A stretch of DNA of 64,000 nt, taken from assembly GCF_002563695.1 (NCBI RefSeq), contig NZ_PDJI01000003.1, positions 1 to 64,000 on the forward strand. Reading direction: 5' to 3'. The notes under the pieces were generated by a model that did no database searches, was not told the origin of the DNA, and saw only the letters and a list, made by a program, of their open reading frames with translations. This document shows, piece by piece, positions 32,931 through 46,757 of this stretch (position 1 is its first letter; each line of letters begins with the position of its first letter). The stretch comes from Georgenia soli (GTDB lineage: Bacteria; Actinomycetota; Actinomycetes; Actinomycetales; Actinomycetaceae). The position numbers and the translations under genes are program-made.

Positions 32931-33094
32931 ACTCATCTAGAGGACCATGCACCGAGATTGCTGCCTCCCCGGCACATCCGCGCTGATGTTGCACTTGGGT
33001 GCACCCCAACGCTACAGCCGGTGACCAGCCATCTTGCCTGCTGCATGAAGCCCACTTCCGAGCTTCTGCAACAGATGTGTGCAAAGGTCTAGAC

Positions 33095-33715
33095 ATGACG
33101 CAACACACCGGGCAGCGGATCGGTTACGCGCGGGTATCGAGCACCGACCAGAACCTCGCCCGGCAGGTCGCCACGCTCGGCCAGGTGCATCGGCTGTTCG
33201 AGGAGAAGCAGTCCGGCGCCCGGCGCGACGGTCGCACCGCCCTGGCGGACCTGATCGGCTACGCCCGCGAGGGGGACACGGTCGTGGTCTCCTCGATGGA
33301 CCGACTGGCCCGTTCGGTCGTGGACCTGAACCAGATCGTGGGCGAGCTGGTCGCCAAGGGGGTGGTCGTGGAGTTCCTCTCCGAGCGGGTCACCTTCCGG
33401 CCGGGCGCCACCGACGCCTTCGCGGATTTCCAGCTCAACATCATGGCGTCCTTCGCCCAGCTGGAGCGGGCCATCGCCAAGGAACGGCAGGCCGAGGGCA
33501 TCCGCGCTGCGAAGGCGCGAGGCGTCTACACCGGCAGAGCGCGCAAGCTGACCGCCCAGGACCTGGCCAACGCTCGCGAGTGGATCGGGGCCGGCGTGCC
33601 CAAGGCCCAGGTCGCGCGCCGGCTCGGCATCGACCGATCGACCCTCTACCGCGCCCTCCCACTCACCACCATGCAGACGAGCTCGGACGCTGGCCCAGCC
33701 AACGGTGAGACCTGA
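33095..33715 (+). CDS. Serine recombinase (resolvase/invertase family)
   Basis: 206 aa from ATG 33095. The catalytic N-terminal domain begins RIGYARVSSTDQNLARQ with the nucleophile Ser near residue 15. Conserved Arg motifs are in VVSSMDRLARSVVDL, the long E-helix includes ASFAQLERAIAKERQAEGI, and a C-terminal helix-turn-helix follows (PKAQVARRLGIDRSTLYRAL). This is the small Tn3/Pin type. Such enzymes resolve plasmid multimers or transposon cointegrates. A palindrome TGCAC-TTGG-GTGCA (32990-33003) upstream may be part of its site. It marks the right-hand side of the rearrangement that truncated lipA. Confidence 0.9.
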   Translation: MTQHTGQRIGYARVSSTDQNLARQVATLGQVHRLFEEKQSGARRDGRTALADLIGYAREGDTVVVSSMDRLARSVVDLNQIVGELVAKGVVVEFLSERVTFRPGATDAFADFQLNIMASFAQLERAIAKERQAEGIRAAKARGVYTGRARKLTAQDLANAREWIGAGVPKAQVARRLGIDRSTLYRALPLTTMQTSSDAGPANGET

Positions 33716-33749
33716 CGGGACGAGGGTTCCGCCGTCGGACCGTCCGAGC

Positions 33750-33799
33750 GCCTCACAAACGCCCTCTCAAAACACACCTCGACAAGACCGTTGTGAGGC
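33750..33799. repeat. Inverted repeat downstream of the recombinase
   Basis: GCCTCACAA (33750-33758) and TTGTGAGGC (33791-33799) are perfect 9-bp arms with a 32-bp loop, 34 bp after the recombinase stop. It may be a terminator, a recombinase site or an element end. Confidence 0.45.
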
Positions 33800-34059
33800 C
33801 GGTTTTGGACGCGCAGGGGGCTCGGCAGTTGATTCCCCGGATTGCTTCAGAACCGAACGTTAATTCGACATTCTCGACAGGCTGGGCTGGTTTGAAGCAG
33901 GAGTCACCGCCGTTGCAGGGCGACAGGGAATCCTGGGGGTGTCGCCGCCACAGGATTTGCACCGACGAGCCAGGGAACATTTGTTTACTCGCCCCCGACT
34001 GGTGGCGTGGTGACGAGCAGCTGCTCGTTGAGTGCGTTTCTCCTTTTGCCTGCCCGTCC

Positions 34060-34212
34060 GACACCGCCGTCCTTTCCCCCGTCCATGCCACCGACCTCTA
34101 CCTCACCGCCGTCGGGGCACTGCTCACCCTCGTATACGTGACCGGCCTGGTGTTTAGGCCCGCACGCCGGGTCGCCCGTGGGCGTCGACTCCTGACCGTG
34201 CTCGTGCTGTAA
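34060..34212 (+). pseudogene. Possible transporter C-terminal remnant
   Basis: The last 50 codons of an open frame ending at 34212 contain a membrane-helix-like stretch (DLYLTAVGALLTLVYVTGLVFRP) and a basic turn (ARRVARGRR), then LTVLVL before the stop. This resembles the end of a cation exchanger or antiporter helix pair. The frame upstream has no membrane character. A truncated remnant is the simplest reading, with low certainty. Confidence 0.25.
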
Positions 34213-34223
34213 GCCGGAGCCTT

Positions 34224-34304
34224 CTCGGCGGCCTCGAGGGACTCGCCATCAGGCGCGCCGACCAGCCCTACCGCGGCGACAGACCCGACTGGTTGGCCAT
34301 CTCC
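34224..34304 (+). pseudogene. ATP-dependent DNA ligase remnant (motifs IV-V)
   Basis: The frame reads GGLEGLAIRRADQPYRGDRP, then DWLAI, clearly the motif IV to V region of LigC/LigD-type ligases (compare VEGLILKG, QPYRG and DWLKVKH in the intact ligase at 12361-12444). The motif IV Lys is Arg and motif V has lost its lysines, and no other ligase motif is near. A dead fragment not derived directly from the ligase at 11821. Confidence 0.6.
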
Positions 34305-34448
34305 ACCTACGGTCTCAGTCTCGGTCTGTCAGTCATGGCATTGATCATTCGTGAGCCGATCGCCGGGTCCGCCGATCAGCCGCCAGCTCCTCGCCAAGAG
34401 AGATCCTGCGCACGGCCCTCCCCCCTTGCGCCGACGAAGGTCCGGGCC

Positions 34449-34479
34449 TATTGTTTCTCGATAACATCGACAAACAATA
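34449..34479 (+). promoter_or_regulatory. Large palindromic operator of the DUF2975/HTH operon
   Basis: TATTGTTTCTCGAT-AAC-ATCGACAAACAATA is a 14-bp inverted repeat with one mismatch and 3-bp centre, ending 10 bp before the DUF2975 gene start. TTGTTTATCGATAAACAA-like palindromes are typical upstream of DUF2975-YozG gene pairs. The HTH protein encoded second in the operon is the likely binder, giving autoregulation. Confidence 0.65.
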
Positions 34480-34489
34480 AGGATGTGCA

Positions 34490-35254
34490 ATGGTCGCGTC
34501 AGAGCCGACGCCGAGGCGTCCGTCCCGTCCCACCTTCACCGCTCCGGCCCGGGCCTGGAAGTCCGCGCGGTCGGCGGGCGCGGCGCGCGCCGGCGCCGTG
34601 GTTCTCGAGGCCGCCCTGTGGGCCTCGCTCGCCGTCGTGCTGCTGACACGGATCCTCCGGCCGATCCTCGGCCCGGCGATGCTCGGACTCGGGCAGGGGC
34701 CTTACTGGGGGCTGGGGGCATCGGTGCCGGCGCGGCTGTCGGACGCCACGTGGCGGACCGCCGTCGAGCAGATGGGTGGCACCGTGCCGCCCGCGCTGGT
34801 GCACGGACTCTCCGGGGGGCCGGCCGGACGCGGCGAGCACGTCGAGGCGACGCTACCCACCGGCGTGGAGATCTCGGTCTGGGAACCCATGACGTTCCGC
34901 CAGCTCGTCGGCGTCGCCGGGGCCGAGCTGCTGGGTGGGCTCGTCCTCGCGGCCGCATTCCTGCTGGTGATCGCCATGGTGCGGGACCTGCGCCGCGGCG
35001 CCCTCTTCACGAACCGGAATCTGCGCCGCGTCTACTCCGTCGCCGCCGTCGCCGGGATCGGTGGGATGCTGGCCGAGATCGCCGGCGCATGGGGCCGGAT
35101 CGGGGTGCTCCAGAGCCCCCCGCTCGCGGGCGCCGTCGACGTCACCTGGACGATCTCGTTCGTCCCGCTGCTCATCGGGCTGGGCATCGCGGTCGGCGCC
35201 GAGATCCTGCGGCTCGGGACCCAGCTGCAGCACGAGGTCGAGGGGCTGGTGTGA
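34490..35254 (+). CDS. DUF2975 membrane protein
   Basis: 254 aa, ATG 34490 after AAGGATG. Four membrane helices are visible: LEAALWASLAVVLLTRIL, VGVAGAELLGGLVLAAAFLLVIAMV, a third around VYSVAAVAGIGGMLAEIAG, and ISFVPLLIGLGIAVGAEIL. The LRRGALFTNRNLRRVYSVA loop (F-x-x-x-N) is characteristic of DUF2975. An extracellular insert of about 80 residues separates helices 1 and 2. DUF2975 proteins are always paired with a small YozG-type HTH regulator, as here, and may act as a membrane sensor or partner. The biological role is unknown. Confidence 0.85.
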   Translation: MVASEPTPRRPSRPTFTAPARAWKSARSAGAARAGAVVLEAALWASLAVVLLTRILRPILGPAMLGLGQGPYWGLGASVPARLSDATWRTAVEQMGGTVPPALVHGLSGGPAGRGEHVEATLPTGVEISVWEPMTFRQLVGVAGAELLGGLVLAAAFLLVIAMVRDLRRGALFTNRNLRRVYSVAAVAGIGGMLAEIAGAWGRIGVLQSPPLAGAVDVTWTISFVPLLIGLGIAVGAEILRLGTQLQHEVEGLV

Positions 35255-35580
35255 CTCCGACCGAACCCGCCACCGACGACGACGCGTCGGCGATCGAGGT
35301 CCACCTCGACGAGCTCCTCCAAGCCCGGGGGATGACGCTCACCGCGCTGGCCGCCCGGGTGGACATCACCATCGCCAACCTCTCGATCCTTAAGAACGGC
35401 CGCGCCCGCGCGGTGCGCTTCTCCACACTCGCCGCGATCTGCCGCGAGCTGAACTGCCAGCCGGGGGATCTGCTCTCCTACCGGCGCGCCGGGGACCGAG
35501 TGAACGCAGCTGACGCTGAGCAGAAGGCTGTCAGAGCGCAGGCGCGTCACGATGGAGATTCGCACGCACCTCATCTGTAA
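35251..35580 (+). CDS. YozG-like helix-turn-helix regulator
   Basis: 109 aa from GTG 35251, overlapping the DUF2975 stop (GTGTGA). The XRE-type helix-turn-helix LLQARGMTLTALAARVDITIANLSILKNGRARAVRFSTLAAICRELNCQPGDLLSY fits the YozG/Cro family that pairs with DUF2975. The C-terminal 30 residues (NAADAEQKAVRAQARHDGDS) are not conserved and may be an extension through mutation. Likely binds the palindrome at 34449. Confidence 0.85.
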   Translation: MTPTEPATDDDASAIEVHLDELLQARGMTLTALAARVDITIANLSILKNGRARAVRFSTLAAICRELNCQPGDLLSYRRAGDRVNAADAEQKAVRAQARHDGDSHAPHL

Positions 35581-35850
35581 GCCACGCGCTTCTGCCAGCG
35601 AGACCACGCCGCGGATGCGGGTCATCAGAGGCTCGGCTGCGCAGCCTCGGTTGACGAATACCAGCCTCAGGTCTCGAACGCTATGGACCCCATATCCCCG
35701 GCAGTTAGACAGACCCAGGTACGGGACGTCGCGGCTTGCGGATTCGGCGTCCCGCCCAAACGTTCGTGCAGTGAGAAGCTGCTGAACGTCGTTATCACCG
35801 CAGCACCGGCAATGGGTGCGGCTGTTCTGATCCATCCCTGCTGCGACTCG

Positions 35851-36465
35851 TCAAGTGAGGCGTTCTGCTACCCCGAGCAAGTAGTCCGATCCGATGGCCG
35901 TCTTCCACCGCTCCGCTGGGTCAAGGCCGTGATGGTGTAGTTCGGCGAGGAACTGCCCGGCGCCGAACCGATCTTGTTCGGGGTGGTCGAACAGGAGGCG
36001 ATAACTCGGTCGTGCCAAGGCGGCCGAGGTGACTTCGACGAAGTAGAACCGTCCGCCGGGGCGCAGCACTCGTGCGGTTTCCGCGAGTACGGAGCGCCAG
36101 TTCTCGATGTGGTGGAGGGCGGCGAAATCGAACACGGCGTCGTAGGTGGCGTCCTGGGCGCCGAGCACTGCCCGCAGGTCGTGCGCCTCGCCGCATTCAA
36201 CCCACACGGCGTCGTTGTAGCGCTGCAGCCTACGTCGGGCACGAGCCACCATGGCCGGATCCGCGTCGACCGCGTCGACCGTGGCCGCGCCCATACGGTC
36301 CAAGATCAGTTTGGTCCCGTAGCCAGACCCGCAGCCGATCTCCAGCACGCGTCCGCCGCCGACCCGGCCTCCCAGTCGGGTGAGCACAGCCATTTCGTAG
36401 TAGCGCTGCAGCGCCCGGCGGGCGGGGTTGTTCACCGCAATGGTCTCAACGGAGTTCATCAGCAT
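35851..36465 (-). CDS. Class I SAM-dependent methyltransferase
   Basis: 204 aa from ATG 36465, with GAAGGTG before it. The open frame upstream lacks family character. RVLEIGCGSGYGTKLI is motif I, VDAVDADPAMVARAR motif II, and YDAVFDFAALHHIENW with VLAETARVLRPGGRFYFVEVTS the later motifs of ubiquinone/menaquinone-type methyltransferases. The N-terminus NNPARRALQRYYE is typical of small-molecule methyltransferases acting on lipids or quinones. The substrate is unknown. Downstream of a small membrane protein gene on the same strand, with 56 nt between. Confidence 0.8.
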   Translation of the reverse strand: MLMNSVETIAVNNPARRALQRYYEMAVLTRLGGRVGGGRVLEIGCGSGYGTKLILDRMGAATVDAVDADPAMVARARRRLQRYNDAVWVECGEAHDLRAVLGAQDATYDAVFDFAALHHIENWRSVLAETARVLRPGGRFYFVEVTSAALARPSYRLLFDHPEQDRFGAGQFLAELHHHGLDPAERWKTAIGSDYLLGVAERLT

Positions 36466-36521
36466 CGTGACACCTTCAAGTCGGACGCGGACGTGAAGTT
36501 CGGACGCAGTTTGCGTGCAGC

Positions 36522-37016
36522 TCAACGATGACGGAGGACCGAGAGCACGAGGCCCACCGGGATACTGACAGCGATCACGCACACGAGGAGCAAGTGGGCC
36601 ACGAACAACACGGCGCTCCCCGTGCGCGGCCCCCTGACCGCGTGGGCGAACAGCGCGAGCGCGACGATCAGGACCAGACCGCCGGCGGCAACGAGCACCG
36701 GGGTGCCGGCGAGTGTCGCAGCCAGCACGGCGGTGTTACCGGCGTTCCACATCACGATTTCCCAGGCCCTCGTGCGTGGGGTCGGCAGCCGAGCCGGGAC
36801 CAGTGCTTGACCTACACCCAGGCCGAGCTGGGCGACTCCCGCGACGAGCACGAGATAGGCGGCGGCCCATGAGCCGTCCTCGAAGCCGGTCGGACCGGTG
36901 ACGGCAGCGACGAGCCCGCCGACGATGATGCAGACGAGGCCAACCGACACGAAGGGCACCATCGCGTGCCATCGGTGCTGCAGGTCCTCATCGGTTGTGG
37001 TGGCGAGCTCTGGCAT
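36522..37016 (-). CDS. Small polytopic membrane protein
   Basis: 164 aa from ATG 37016 with GGGAGA before it. About five hydrophobic segments (VPFVSVGLVCIIVGGLVAAV, AAYLVLVAGVAQLGLGVGQA, an amphipathic turn, TAVLAATLAGTPVLVAAGGLVLIVALALFA, VLFVAHLLLVCVIAVSIPVGLVL). No catalytic motif is visible. Similar short membrane proteins accompany stress genes in actinobacteria. The function is unknown. Confidence 0.65.
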   Translation of the reverse strand: MPELATTTDEDLQHRWHAMVPFVSVGLVCIIVGGLVAAVTGPTGFEDGSWAAAYLVLVAGVAQLGLGVGQALVPARLPTPRTRAWEIVMWNAGNTAVLAATLAGTPVLVAAGGLVLIVALALFAHAVRGPRTGSAVLFVAHLLLVCVIAVSIPVGLVLSVLRHR

Positions 37017-37162
37017 CACTTGGTCTCCCGCCGTTCCTTTCGACGGGCGGCTCGGGCGTACCGCGTGCCGGTCGAGACTCAACCCGCCCGGGATGACAGG
37101 CGTCCCCGTGGCGTCGCGCCGCCGTGAATGTAGATGCCGGGTCCCGGGCCGGGCGTTGTTGT

Positions 37163-37519
37163 TCACACCGATCTAGCGGCCACGTGGGGCGCGTCCTCGG
37201 CTATGGCGTGCAGTGCCAAAGTGGCGTGGGCGTAGGCGCCGCCCGCGCGCATCTCGGCGGCGACCCAGATGGCCTCCATGATCTCCTCGGGACTCGCCCC
37301 CTTGCGTTGGGCGAGCTTGGTGTGCCCGTCGATGCAGTACGGGCACTGGGTCACGTGCGCGACCGCAACGGCGATCAGCTGTTTGGTCTTCTCCGGCAGC
37401 GCGCCGTCGGCGAACACCGCGCGGCTGAACTCCTCGAAGGCCTCGTGGATGCCCGGCGCGAGCTCGCGGCGCCGAGCGGCCAGCTCCGGAGTGGTGCGGT
37501 GGTACATCGTGTCCTCCAC
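37163..37519 (-). CDS. AhpD-like carboxymuconolactone decarboxylase family protein
   Basis: 118 aa. The CMD/AhpD core motif is QCPYCIDGHTKLAQRKGASPEEIMEAIWVAAEM with the CxxC-x(3)-H centre used for disulfide reduction in AhpD peroxidase systems. YHRTTPELAARRRELAPGIHEAFEEFSRAVFADG is the usual N-terminus. It likely acts as a thiol-based peroxide or alkylhydroperoxide reductase partner. It shares strand and spacing with the DUF488 gene (14 nt), so both are probably in one operon. Confidence 0.85.
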   Translation of the reverse strand: MEDTMYHRTTPELAARRRELAPGIHEAFEEFSRAVFADGALPEKTKQLIAVAVAHVTQCPYCIDGHTKLAQRKGASPEEIMEAIWVAAEMRAGGAYAHATLALHAIAEDAPHVAARSV

Positions 37520-37533
37520 GGGCTCTCTCCTTT

Positions 37534-37917
37534 TTAGGGTCTGTGGTTACGGGTCTGTACCTGGAGGAGGGTGGTGAGGACCGTGGCCTCGCTGATGTCG
37601 ACGTGCTTCGTGGCGGTGATCAGCGTCAGTGGCCCACGCTCGGCCAGGTCGCGGAGGTGCTCGAGGGCTGCGGCACGCTCGGGCTCGTCGAGCTCGGCGC
37701 GGTAGCGGCGTGCGAACTCCTCGAAACGTGCCGGGTCGTGGGCGTACCACTTGCGCAGCTCCGTCGACGGCGCGATCGACTTGCACCATTCGTCCAAGCC
37801 AGCCCTGTCCTTGCTCACCCCTCGGGGCCAGATGCGGTCGACCAGCACGCGCGCACCATCGCCCGGTCCCGGCTCCTCGTACGCACGGCGGACCCTCACC
37901 TCATGACTGTGCGCCAT
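37534..37917 (-). CDS. DUF488 family protein
   Basis: 127 aa. VRRAYEEPGPGDGARVLVDRIWPRGVSKD, WCKSIAPSTELRKWYAHDPARFEEFARRYRAEL and LTLITATKHVDISEATVL match the YeaO-type DUF488 group. Their function is not known. They recur with heme, nitrite or stress genes. It is transcribed ahead of the AhpD-like gene and follows ctaD on the same strand after 94 nt. Confidence 0.85.
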   Translation of the reverse strand: MAHSHEVRVRRAYEEPGPGDGARVLVDRIWPRGVSKDRAGLDEWCKSIAPSTELRKWYAHDPARFEEFARRYRAELDEPERAAALEHLRDLAERGPLTLITATKHVDISEATVLTTLLQVQTRNHRP

Positions 37918-38011
37918 GACAGCTTCCTCTCCTCAAAATTCCTCGAGCCCGAGACACCACCGGGCTCTGCCACCGAGGCACAGCGGGGCTGCCATGACCG
38001 TCCGGCCGACT

Positions 38012-39796
38012 TCATCGACCGCCGCCTGGCTCGTCCGGCTCGTCGTGCGTGGCGCGTTGGTCGATCACCTGGGTCTGGCCTTCGGTTTCTGCGCCGGCGT
38101 AGATGGACTCCAGCAGGTCGCGGTTGTGCCCGGTCGGTGCCATCGCCGCGATCTCGGGGTGGTGCAGGTCGAAGGCGGGGCGCTCGGAACGGATGCGCGG
38201 CAGTGCGGTGAAGTTGTGTCGCGGGATCGGGCAGGCGGTGGCCCACTCCAGGGAGTTGCCGAAGCCCCACGGGTCGTCGACGAACACGGTTCGCGGGCCG
38301 CGTTGGGTGATGTAGACGTTCCACAGGAACGGCAGCGTTGACAGGGTCAGGATGACGGCGCCGACCGTGGAGATCTGGTGGTAGAGCTGGACACCGTCCT
38401 CGGGCATGTAGTCGGCGTAGCGACGGGGCATGCCTTGCACGCCGAGCCAGTGCTGGACGAGGAAGGTCGTCTGGAAGCCGATGAACAGCAACCAGAAGTT
38501 GAGCTTGCCCAGGCGCTCGTCGAGCATCCGGCCGGTCCACTTCGGCCACCAGAAGTAGAAGCCGGAGTACATCGCGAACACCACGGTGCCGAAGACGACG
38601 TAGTGGAAGTGCGCCACCACGAAGTAGGTGTCATGGACCTGGAAGTTCATCGCCGGACTGGCCAGCACCACCCCGGTGAGCCCACCGAAGAGGAACGTCA
38701 CCAAAAACCCGAGGGAGAAGAGCATCGGTGTCTCAAAGGTGAGCTTGCCCCGCCACATGGTGCCGACCCAGTTGAAGAACTTGATCCCGGTGGGCACGGC
38801 GATGAAGAAACTCATCAGGGAGAAGAAGGCGAGCAGGACCCCGCCGGTGGTGAACATGTGGTGCGCCCACACCGACATCGACAGCGCCGCGATCGCGATG
38901 GTGGCGAAGACCAGTCCCTTGTAGCCGAACACCGGTTTGCGGGAGAAGACGGGCAGGACCTCCGTGACGATGCCGAAGAACGGCAGCGCGATGATGTAGA
39001 CCTCCGGGTGGCCGAAGAACCAGAACAGGTGCTGCCACAGCAGCACCCCGCCCGCCTCCGGGTTGTAGATCTGCCCGCCGAGCACACGGTCGACGCCCAG
39101 GCCGAAGAGGGCGGCGGCCAGCACCGGAAAGGCCATCAGCACCAGCAGGGACGTGATCAGCACGTTCCAGGTGAAGATCGGCATCCGGAACATCGTCATG
39201 CCGGGGGCGCGCAGCGTGATGATCGTGGCGACGAAGTTGACCGCACCGAAGATGGTCCCAAACCCGGTCATCGCCAGGCCGAAGACCCACAGGTCCGCTC
39301 CGAGACCCGGGGAGAAGACGGCGTTGGAGAGCGGGTTGTAGGCCGTCCAGCCGAAGCTCGCCGCACCCTTGGGGGTCAGGAAGCCCGCGACGACGACCAG
39401 GCCACCGAGGAGATAGAGCCAGTAGGCGAGCATGTTCAGCCGCGGAAAGGCCACGTCCGGGGCGCCGATCTGGACCGGGACCATGATGTTGCCGAAGCCG
39501 ACGAACAGCGGGGTCGCGAACAGCAGCATCATGATCGTGCCGTGCATCGTGAACAGCTGGTTGTACTGCTCGTGGGAGTGCACCAGCTCCAGGCCCGGGG
39601 CGAAGAGTTCCGCCCGGATCAGCACTGCCAGCACGCCACCGACGATGAAGAACATGAACGAGGTGACCAGATACATGTAGCCGATCACCTTGTGATCGGT
39701 GGAGGTCAGCCACGAGACCACCGTCCTGCCCCACCGCTGCTTGCCCGGTGGCAGGCCTGGTACGGCGTGGGTGCGGAACTCAGCGGTGGTAGCCAT
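38012..39796 (-). CDS. ctaD: Cytochrome c oxidase subunit I
   Basis: 594 aa from ATG 39796. Twelve membrane helices. Copper-B/heme a3 ligands are in [18 protein letters not shown] and WAHHMF, and heme a and a3 His in [22 protein letters not shown] with its proton-channel Glu marks type A1 heme-copper oxidases. The other subunits (ctaC, ctaE) are not here, so the protein must replace or supplement chromosomal subunit I. The longer frame that continues to 40726 is only a shadow of the divergent regulator. It faces a SufR-like regulator gene across 106 bp, which suggests direct control by that regulator. Confidence 0.93.
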   Translation of the reverse strand: MATTAEFRTHAVPGLPPGKQRWGRTVVSWLTSTDHKVIGYMYLVTSFMFFIVGGVLAVLIRAELFAPGLELVHSHEQYNQLFTMHGTIMMLLFATPLFVGFGNIMVPVQIGAPDVAFPRLNMLAYWLYLLGGLVVVAGFLTPKGAASFGWTAYNPLSNAVFSPGLGADLWVFGLAMTGFGTIFGAVNFVATIITLRAPGMTMFRMPIFTWNVLITSLLVLMAFPVLAAALFGLGVDRVLGGQIYNPEAGGVLLWQHLFWFFGHPEVYIIALPFFGIVTEVLPVFSRKPVFGYKGLVFATIAIAALSMSVWAHHMFTTGGVLLAFFSLMSFFIAVPTGIKFFNWVGTMWRGKLTFETPMLFSLGFLVTFLFGGLTGVVLASPAMNFQVHDTYFVVAHFHYVVFGTVVFAMYSGFYFWWPKWTGRMLDERLGKLNFWLLFIGFQTTFLVQHWLGVQGMPRRYADYMPEDGVQLYHQISTVGAVILTLSTLPFLWNVYITQRGPRTVFVDDPWGFGNSLEWATACPIPRHNFTALPRIRSERPAFDLHHPEIAAMAPTGHNRDLLESIYAGAETEGQTQVIDQRATHDEPDEPGGGR

Positions 39797-39902
39797 CTTC
39801 GGCCCCCTCAGGGCTGATGGTCGGGGCGCACGGAGCGCCGGCTCTCGACGGGAGCACAACTCGGACGGAGCACGTGCCTGCTGCGGGTGAGACGATTGAG
39901 GC

Positions 39903-40577
39903 ATGCGAGCTGCCGGGGAGGTGGACCCAGACCGCACCGATGCGGTCTCCAGCCGTGTCCGCGTCCTGCGCGCGCTGCGGGACTCGCCAGAAGGTCTCGG
40001 CGTGCAGGACCTCGCGACCCGGCTCGGCCTGCACCCGAACACGGTCCGCTTCCACCTGGGTCGGCTGGAGCAGGACGGCCTGGTCCACCGCCAGGGCGAG
40101 CACCCGAACTCTCCCGGCCGTCCTGCGCTGCGGTTCACCGCGGCCCCGCAGCCCAACGCGCTGGGCACCCGACGTGAGTTCCGGGCGCTGGCCGAGGTGC
40201 TGGCGAGTGTTCTCGCCGAGGGCGTCCCTCGGTCCGCCGAGCTGACCGAGCAGGCCGGCAAGGCCTGGTCGCAGCGCCTGATGGAAGACTGGACCGGGCC
40301 GGCCGCCGACGCCACCGAGGCCATCACCCTGCTGGCAGAAGCATTGACCAGCATCGGCTTCGATCCCCAGATCACCTCCGACCGCCACCAGCTCTCGCTG
40401 CTCCAGCGCCACTGCCCGTTCCTGGAGATCGCCCAGGAGCACCGCGACGTCGTGTGCTCGCTCCAACTCGGCCTGATCCGCGGCCTGCTCGAACGCCTCG
40501 GCGCCCCGGTCGAGGTGACCCGCCTGGTGCCCTTCGCCACCTCCCAGGGATGCCTCGTGCAGTTCGCGACGAGATGA
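39903..40577 (+). CDS. SufR-like iron-sulfur transcriptional regulator
   Basis: 224 aa. The N-terminal winged helix-turn-helix ([39 protein letters not shown]) is of DeoR/ArsR-like SufR type. Three cysteines in the C-terminal half, Cys171 (HCPFLEIA), Cys185 (VVCSLQLG) and Cys217 (GCLVQF), have nearly the spacing of the [4Fe-4S] ligands of SufR. Such proteins sense oxidative stress, NO or iron state. Divergent from ctaD, so it probably regulates the oxidase gene and perhaps the stress block around it. Confidence 0.82.
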   Translation: MRAAGEVDPDRTDAVSSRVRVLRALRDSPEGLGVQDLATRLGLHPNTVRFHLGRLEQDGLVHRQGEHPNSPGRPALRFTAAPQPNALGTRREFRALAEVLASVLAEGVPRSAELTEQAGKAWSQRLMEDWTGPAADATEAITLLAEALTSIGFDPQITSDRHQLSLLQRHCPFLEIAQEHRDVVCSLQLGLIRGLLERLGAPVEVTRLVPFATSQGCLVQFATR

Positions 40578-42395
<1,818 letters not shown>

Positions 42396-42473
42396 CCGGG
42401 TCCGCGCGAACGGGCAGACAACCGCCACGGCTTCGACTCGCGGAGACCGGGAGCACGCTAGGAGGCACACGCC

Positions 42474-43009
42474 ATGGGCACACCACTGAAGAGCCGGGGA
42501 AGCACCACCTGGAACGGGGACCTGGCTTCCGGATCGGGCGCGACCACGCTCGACAGCTCCGGGGTCGGACGGTTCAACGTCGACTGGAAGGCCCGCACCA
42601 CGAGCCACGACGGCTGGAGGACCTCGCCCGAGGAGCTCCTCGCCGCCGCACACTCCGCCTGCTTCGCGATGCAGCTCTCCCGCGAGCTCACCGAGAACGG
42701 CACCCGACCGACACGGCTGGACGCCACCGCGGAGGTCAGCTTCGTCGCCGGCACGGGAATCACCGGCATCCACCTCCACATCACCGCCCGGGTCCCGGGA
42801 GTCTCGGCGGAAGGCTTCCGGCGCATCGCCGAGTCAGCGGCGATGAACTGCCCGCTCAGCCGGGCCCTGACCGCCGTCGAGGTCACCCTCAGCACCACCC
42901 TCCAGCCCTCGCGTCCTGTCCCGGGACCGAGGAGTATCCGGCCATCGGCGGTAGCAAGACCCGTGTTCCGTGGGACCGCTGCTCGCCAGGTGCAGTCCTT
43001 GCGAGGGAG

Positions 43010-43013
<4 letters not shown>
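42474..43013 (+). CDS. OsmC-family peroxidase with extended C-terminus
   Basis: 179 aa. The core has [39 protein letters not shown] with the first redox Cys and [20 protein letters not shown] with the second. OsmC enzymes reduce organic hydroperoxides through a Cys pair. The usual protein ends soon after the VTL strand (about 142 aa). Here about 36 unrelated residues ([20 protein letters not shown] and more) extend to a TGA overlapping the aconitase ATG. The extension may result from loss of the original stop. The core is intact. Confidence 0.88.
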
Positions 43014-45832
<2,819 letters not shown>

Positions 45833-45930
45833 CACCCGCCCAGAAGTGGCCGCGGCATGCCCCGGACAGGTTCATACCGCGCCCCACCACAGCCCCGGTC
45901 CCCCCGACCCACCACGAGGGAAAGCACACC

Positions 45931-46713
45931 ATGTCCACACCAGTGACCAGCGCCGGCCGCTCCAGCGGCCCGACGGACCCGGACGAAGCCGCTCCCCTGC
46001 CACGCACGCGGCTCCTGGACCGGAAGGAGGTCGCCGACGGCACCATGGCCTTCTACTTCGAGAAGCCGCCCGGGTTCGAGTACAGGGCCGGCCAGTTCGC
46101 CGACTACACCCTGCTCGACCCCGCCGAGACCGACAGCGAGGGTGACATCCGCGGCTTCACCCTGACCAGCGCCCCCTACGAGCCCCGGCTGATGGCCACC
46201 ACCCGCCTGCGCGACACCGCCTTCAAACGCGTCCTGCGGGACCTGCCGATCGGCACCGAGCTCCTGCTCGACGCCCCGCACGGCTCCTTCACCCTTCACC
46301 ACAACGTCGCCCGGCCCGCCGTCTTCCTCACCGGCGGGATCGGCATCACCCCCGTGCGCAGCATCGCCCTGCAGGCCGCCCACGAGCAGACAGGCCCCGC
46401 GATCACCGTGTTCTACTCCAACAAGCGCCCCGAGGACGCGGCCTTCCTCGAGGAGCTGCACCGGCTCGCCGAGACCGAGCCAAACTTCACCCTCGTCGCC
46501 ACCATGACCCGGCCCGAGACATCCCGAACCGCCTGGACGGGCGAGACCGGGCACGTGGACCAGGCCATGCTCTCCCGACACCTCGACGACCTCACGGCCC
46601 CCATCTACTACCTCAGCGGCCCCGCCACGATGGTCCGCGCCATGCGCGCGGTGCTCAACGGTGCCGGCGTCGATGACGACGACATCCGCACCGAGGAGTT
46701 CTCCGGCTACTGA
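45931..46713 (+). CDS. Ferredoxin-NADP reductase-like flavoprotein
   Basis: 260 aa. FAD-binding GFEYRAGQFADYTL then RGFTLTSAPYEP, and a nucleotide domain with VFLTGGIGITPVRSIALQ, FYSNKRPEDAAFLEEL and YYLSGPATMVRAMRAVLNGAGV. No ferredoxin domain is attached. Members pass electrons from NAD(P)H to a separate acceptor such as a flavohemoprotein, ferredoxin or oxygenase. It lies 45 nt before a DoxX gene. Both may form one unit for quinone or thiosulfate-type redox. Confidence 0.85.
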   Translation: MSTPVTSAGRSSGPTDPDEAAPLPRTRLLDRKEVADGTMAFYFEKPPGFEYRAGQFADYTLLDPAETDSEGDIRGFTLTSAPYEPRLMATTRLRDTAFKRVLRDLPIGTELLLDAPHGSFTLHHNVARPAVFLTGGIGITPVRSIALQAAHEQTGPAITVFYSNKRPEDAAFLEELHRLAETEPNFTLVATMTRPETSRTAWTGETGHVDQAMLSRHLDDLTAPIYYLSGPATMVRAMRAVLNGAGVDDDDIRTEEFSGY

Positions 46714-46757
46714 GCCACCCACCATCACACCCGCACCCACTTCGAAGGAGAAGTCTC

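Larger units (their letters stand above)
33716..34223. other. Scar region with no intact gene
   Basis: About 500 bp between the recombinase and the ligase fragment, with lower GC content than its flanks. It holds the inverted repeat at 33750-33799 and, near its right end, a short frame that looks like the end of a membrane transporter. No complete coding sequence is supported. Confidence 0.5.
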
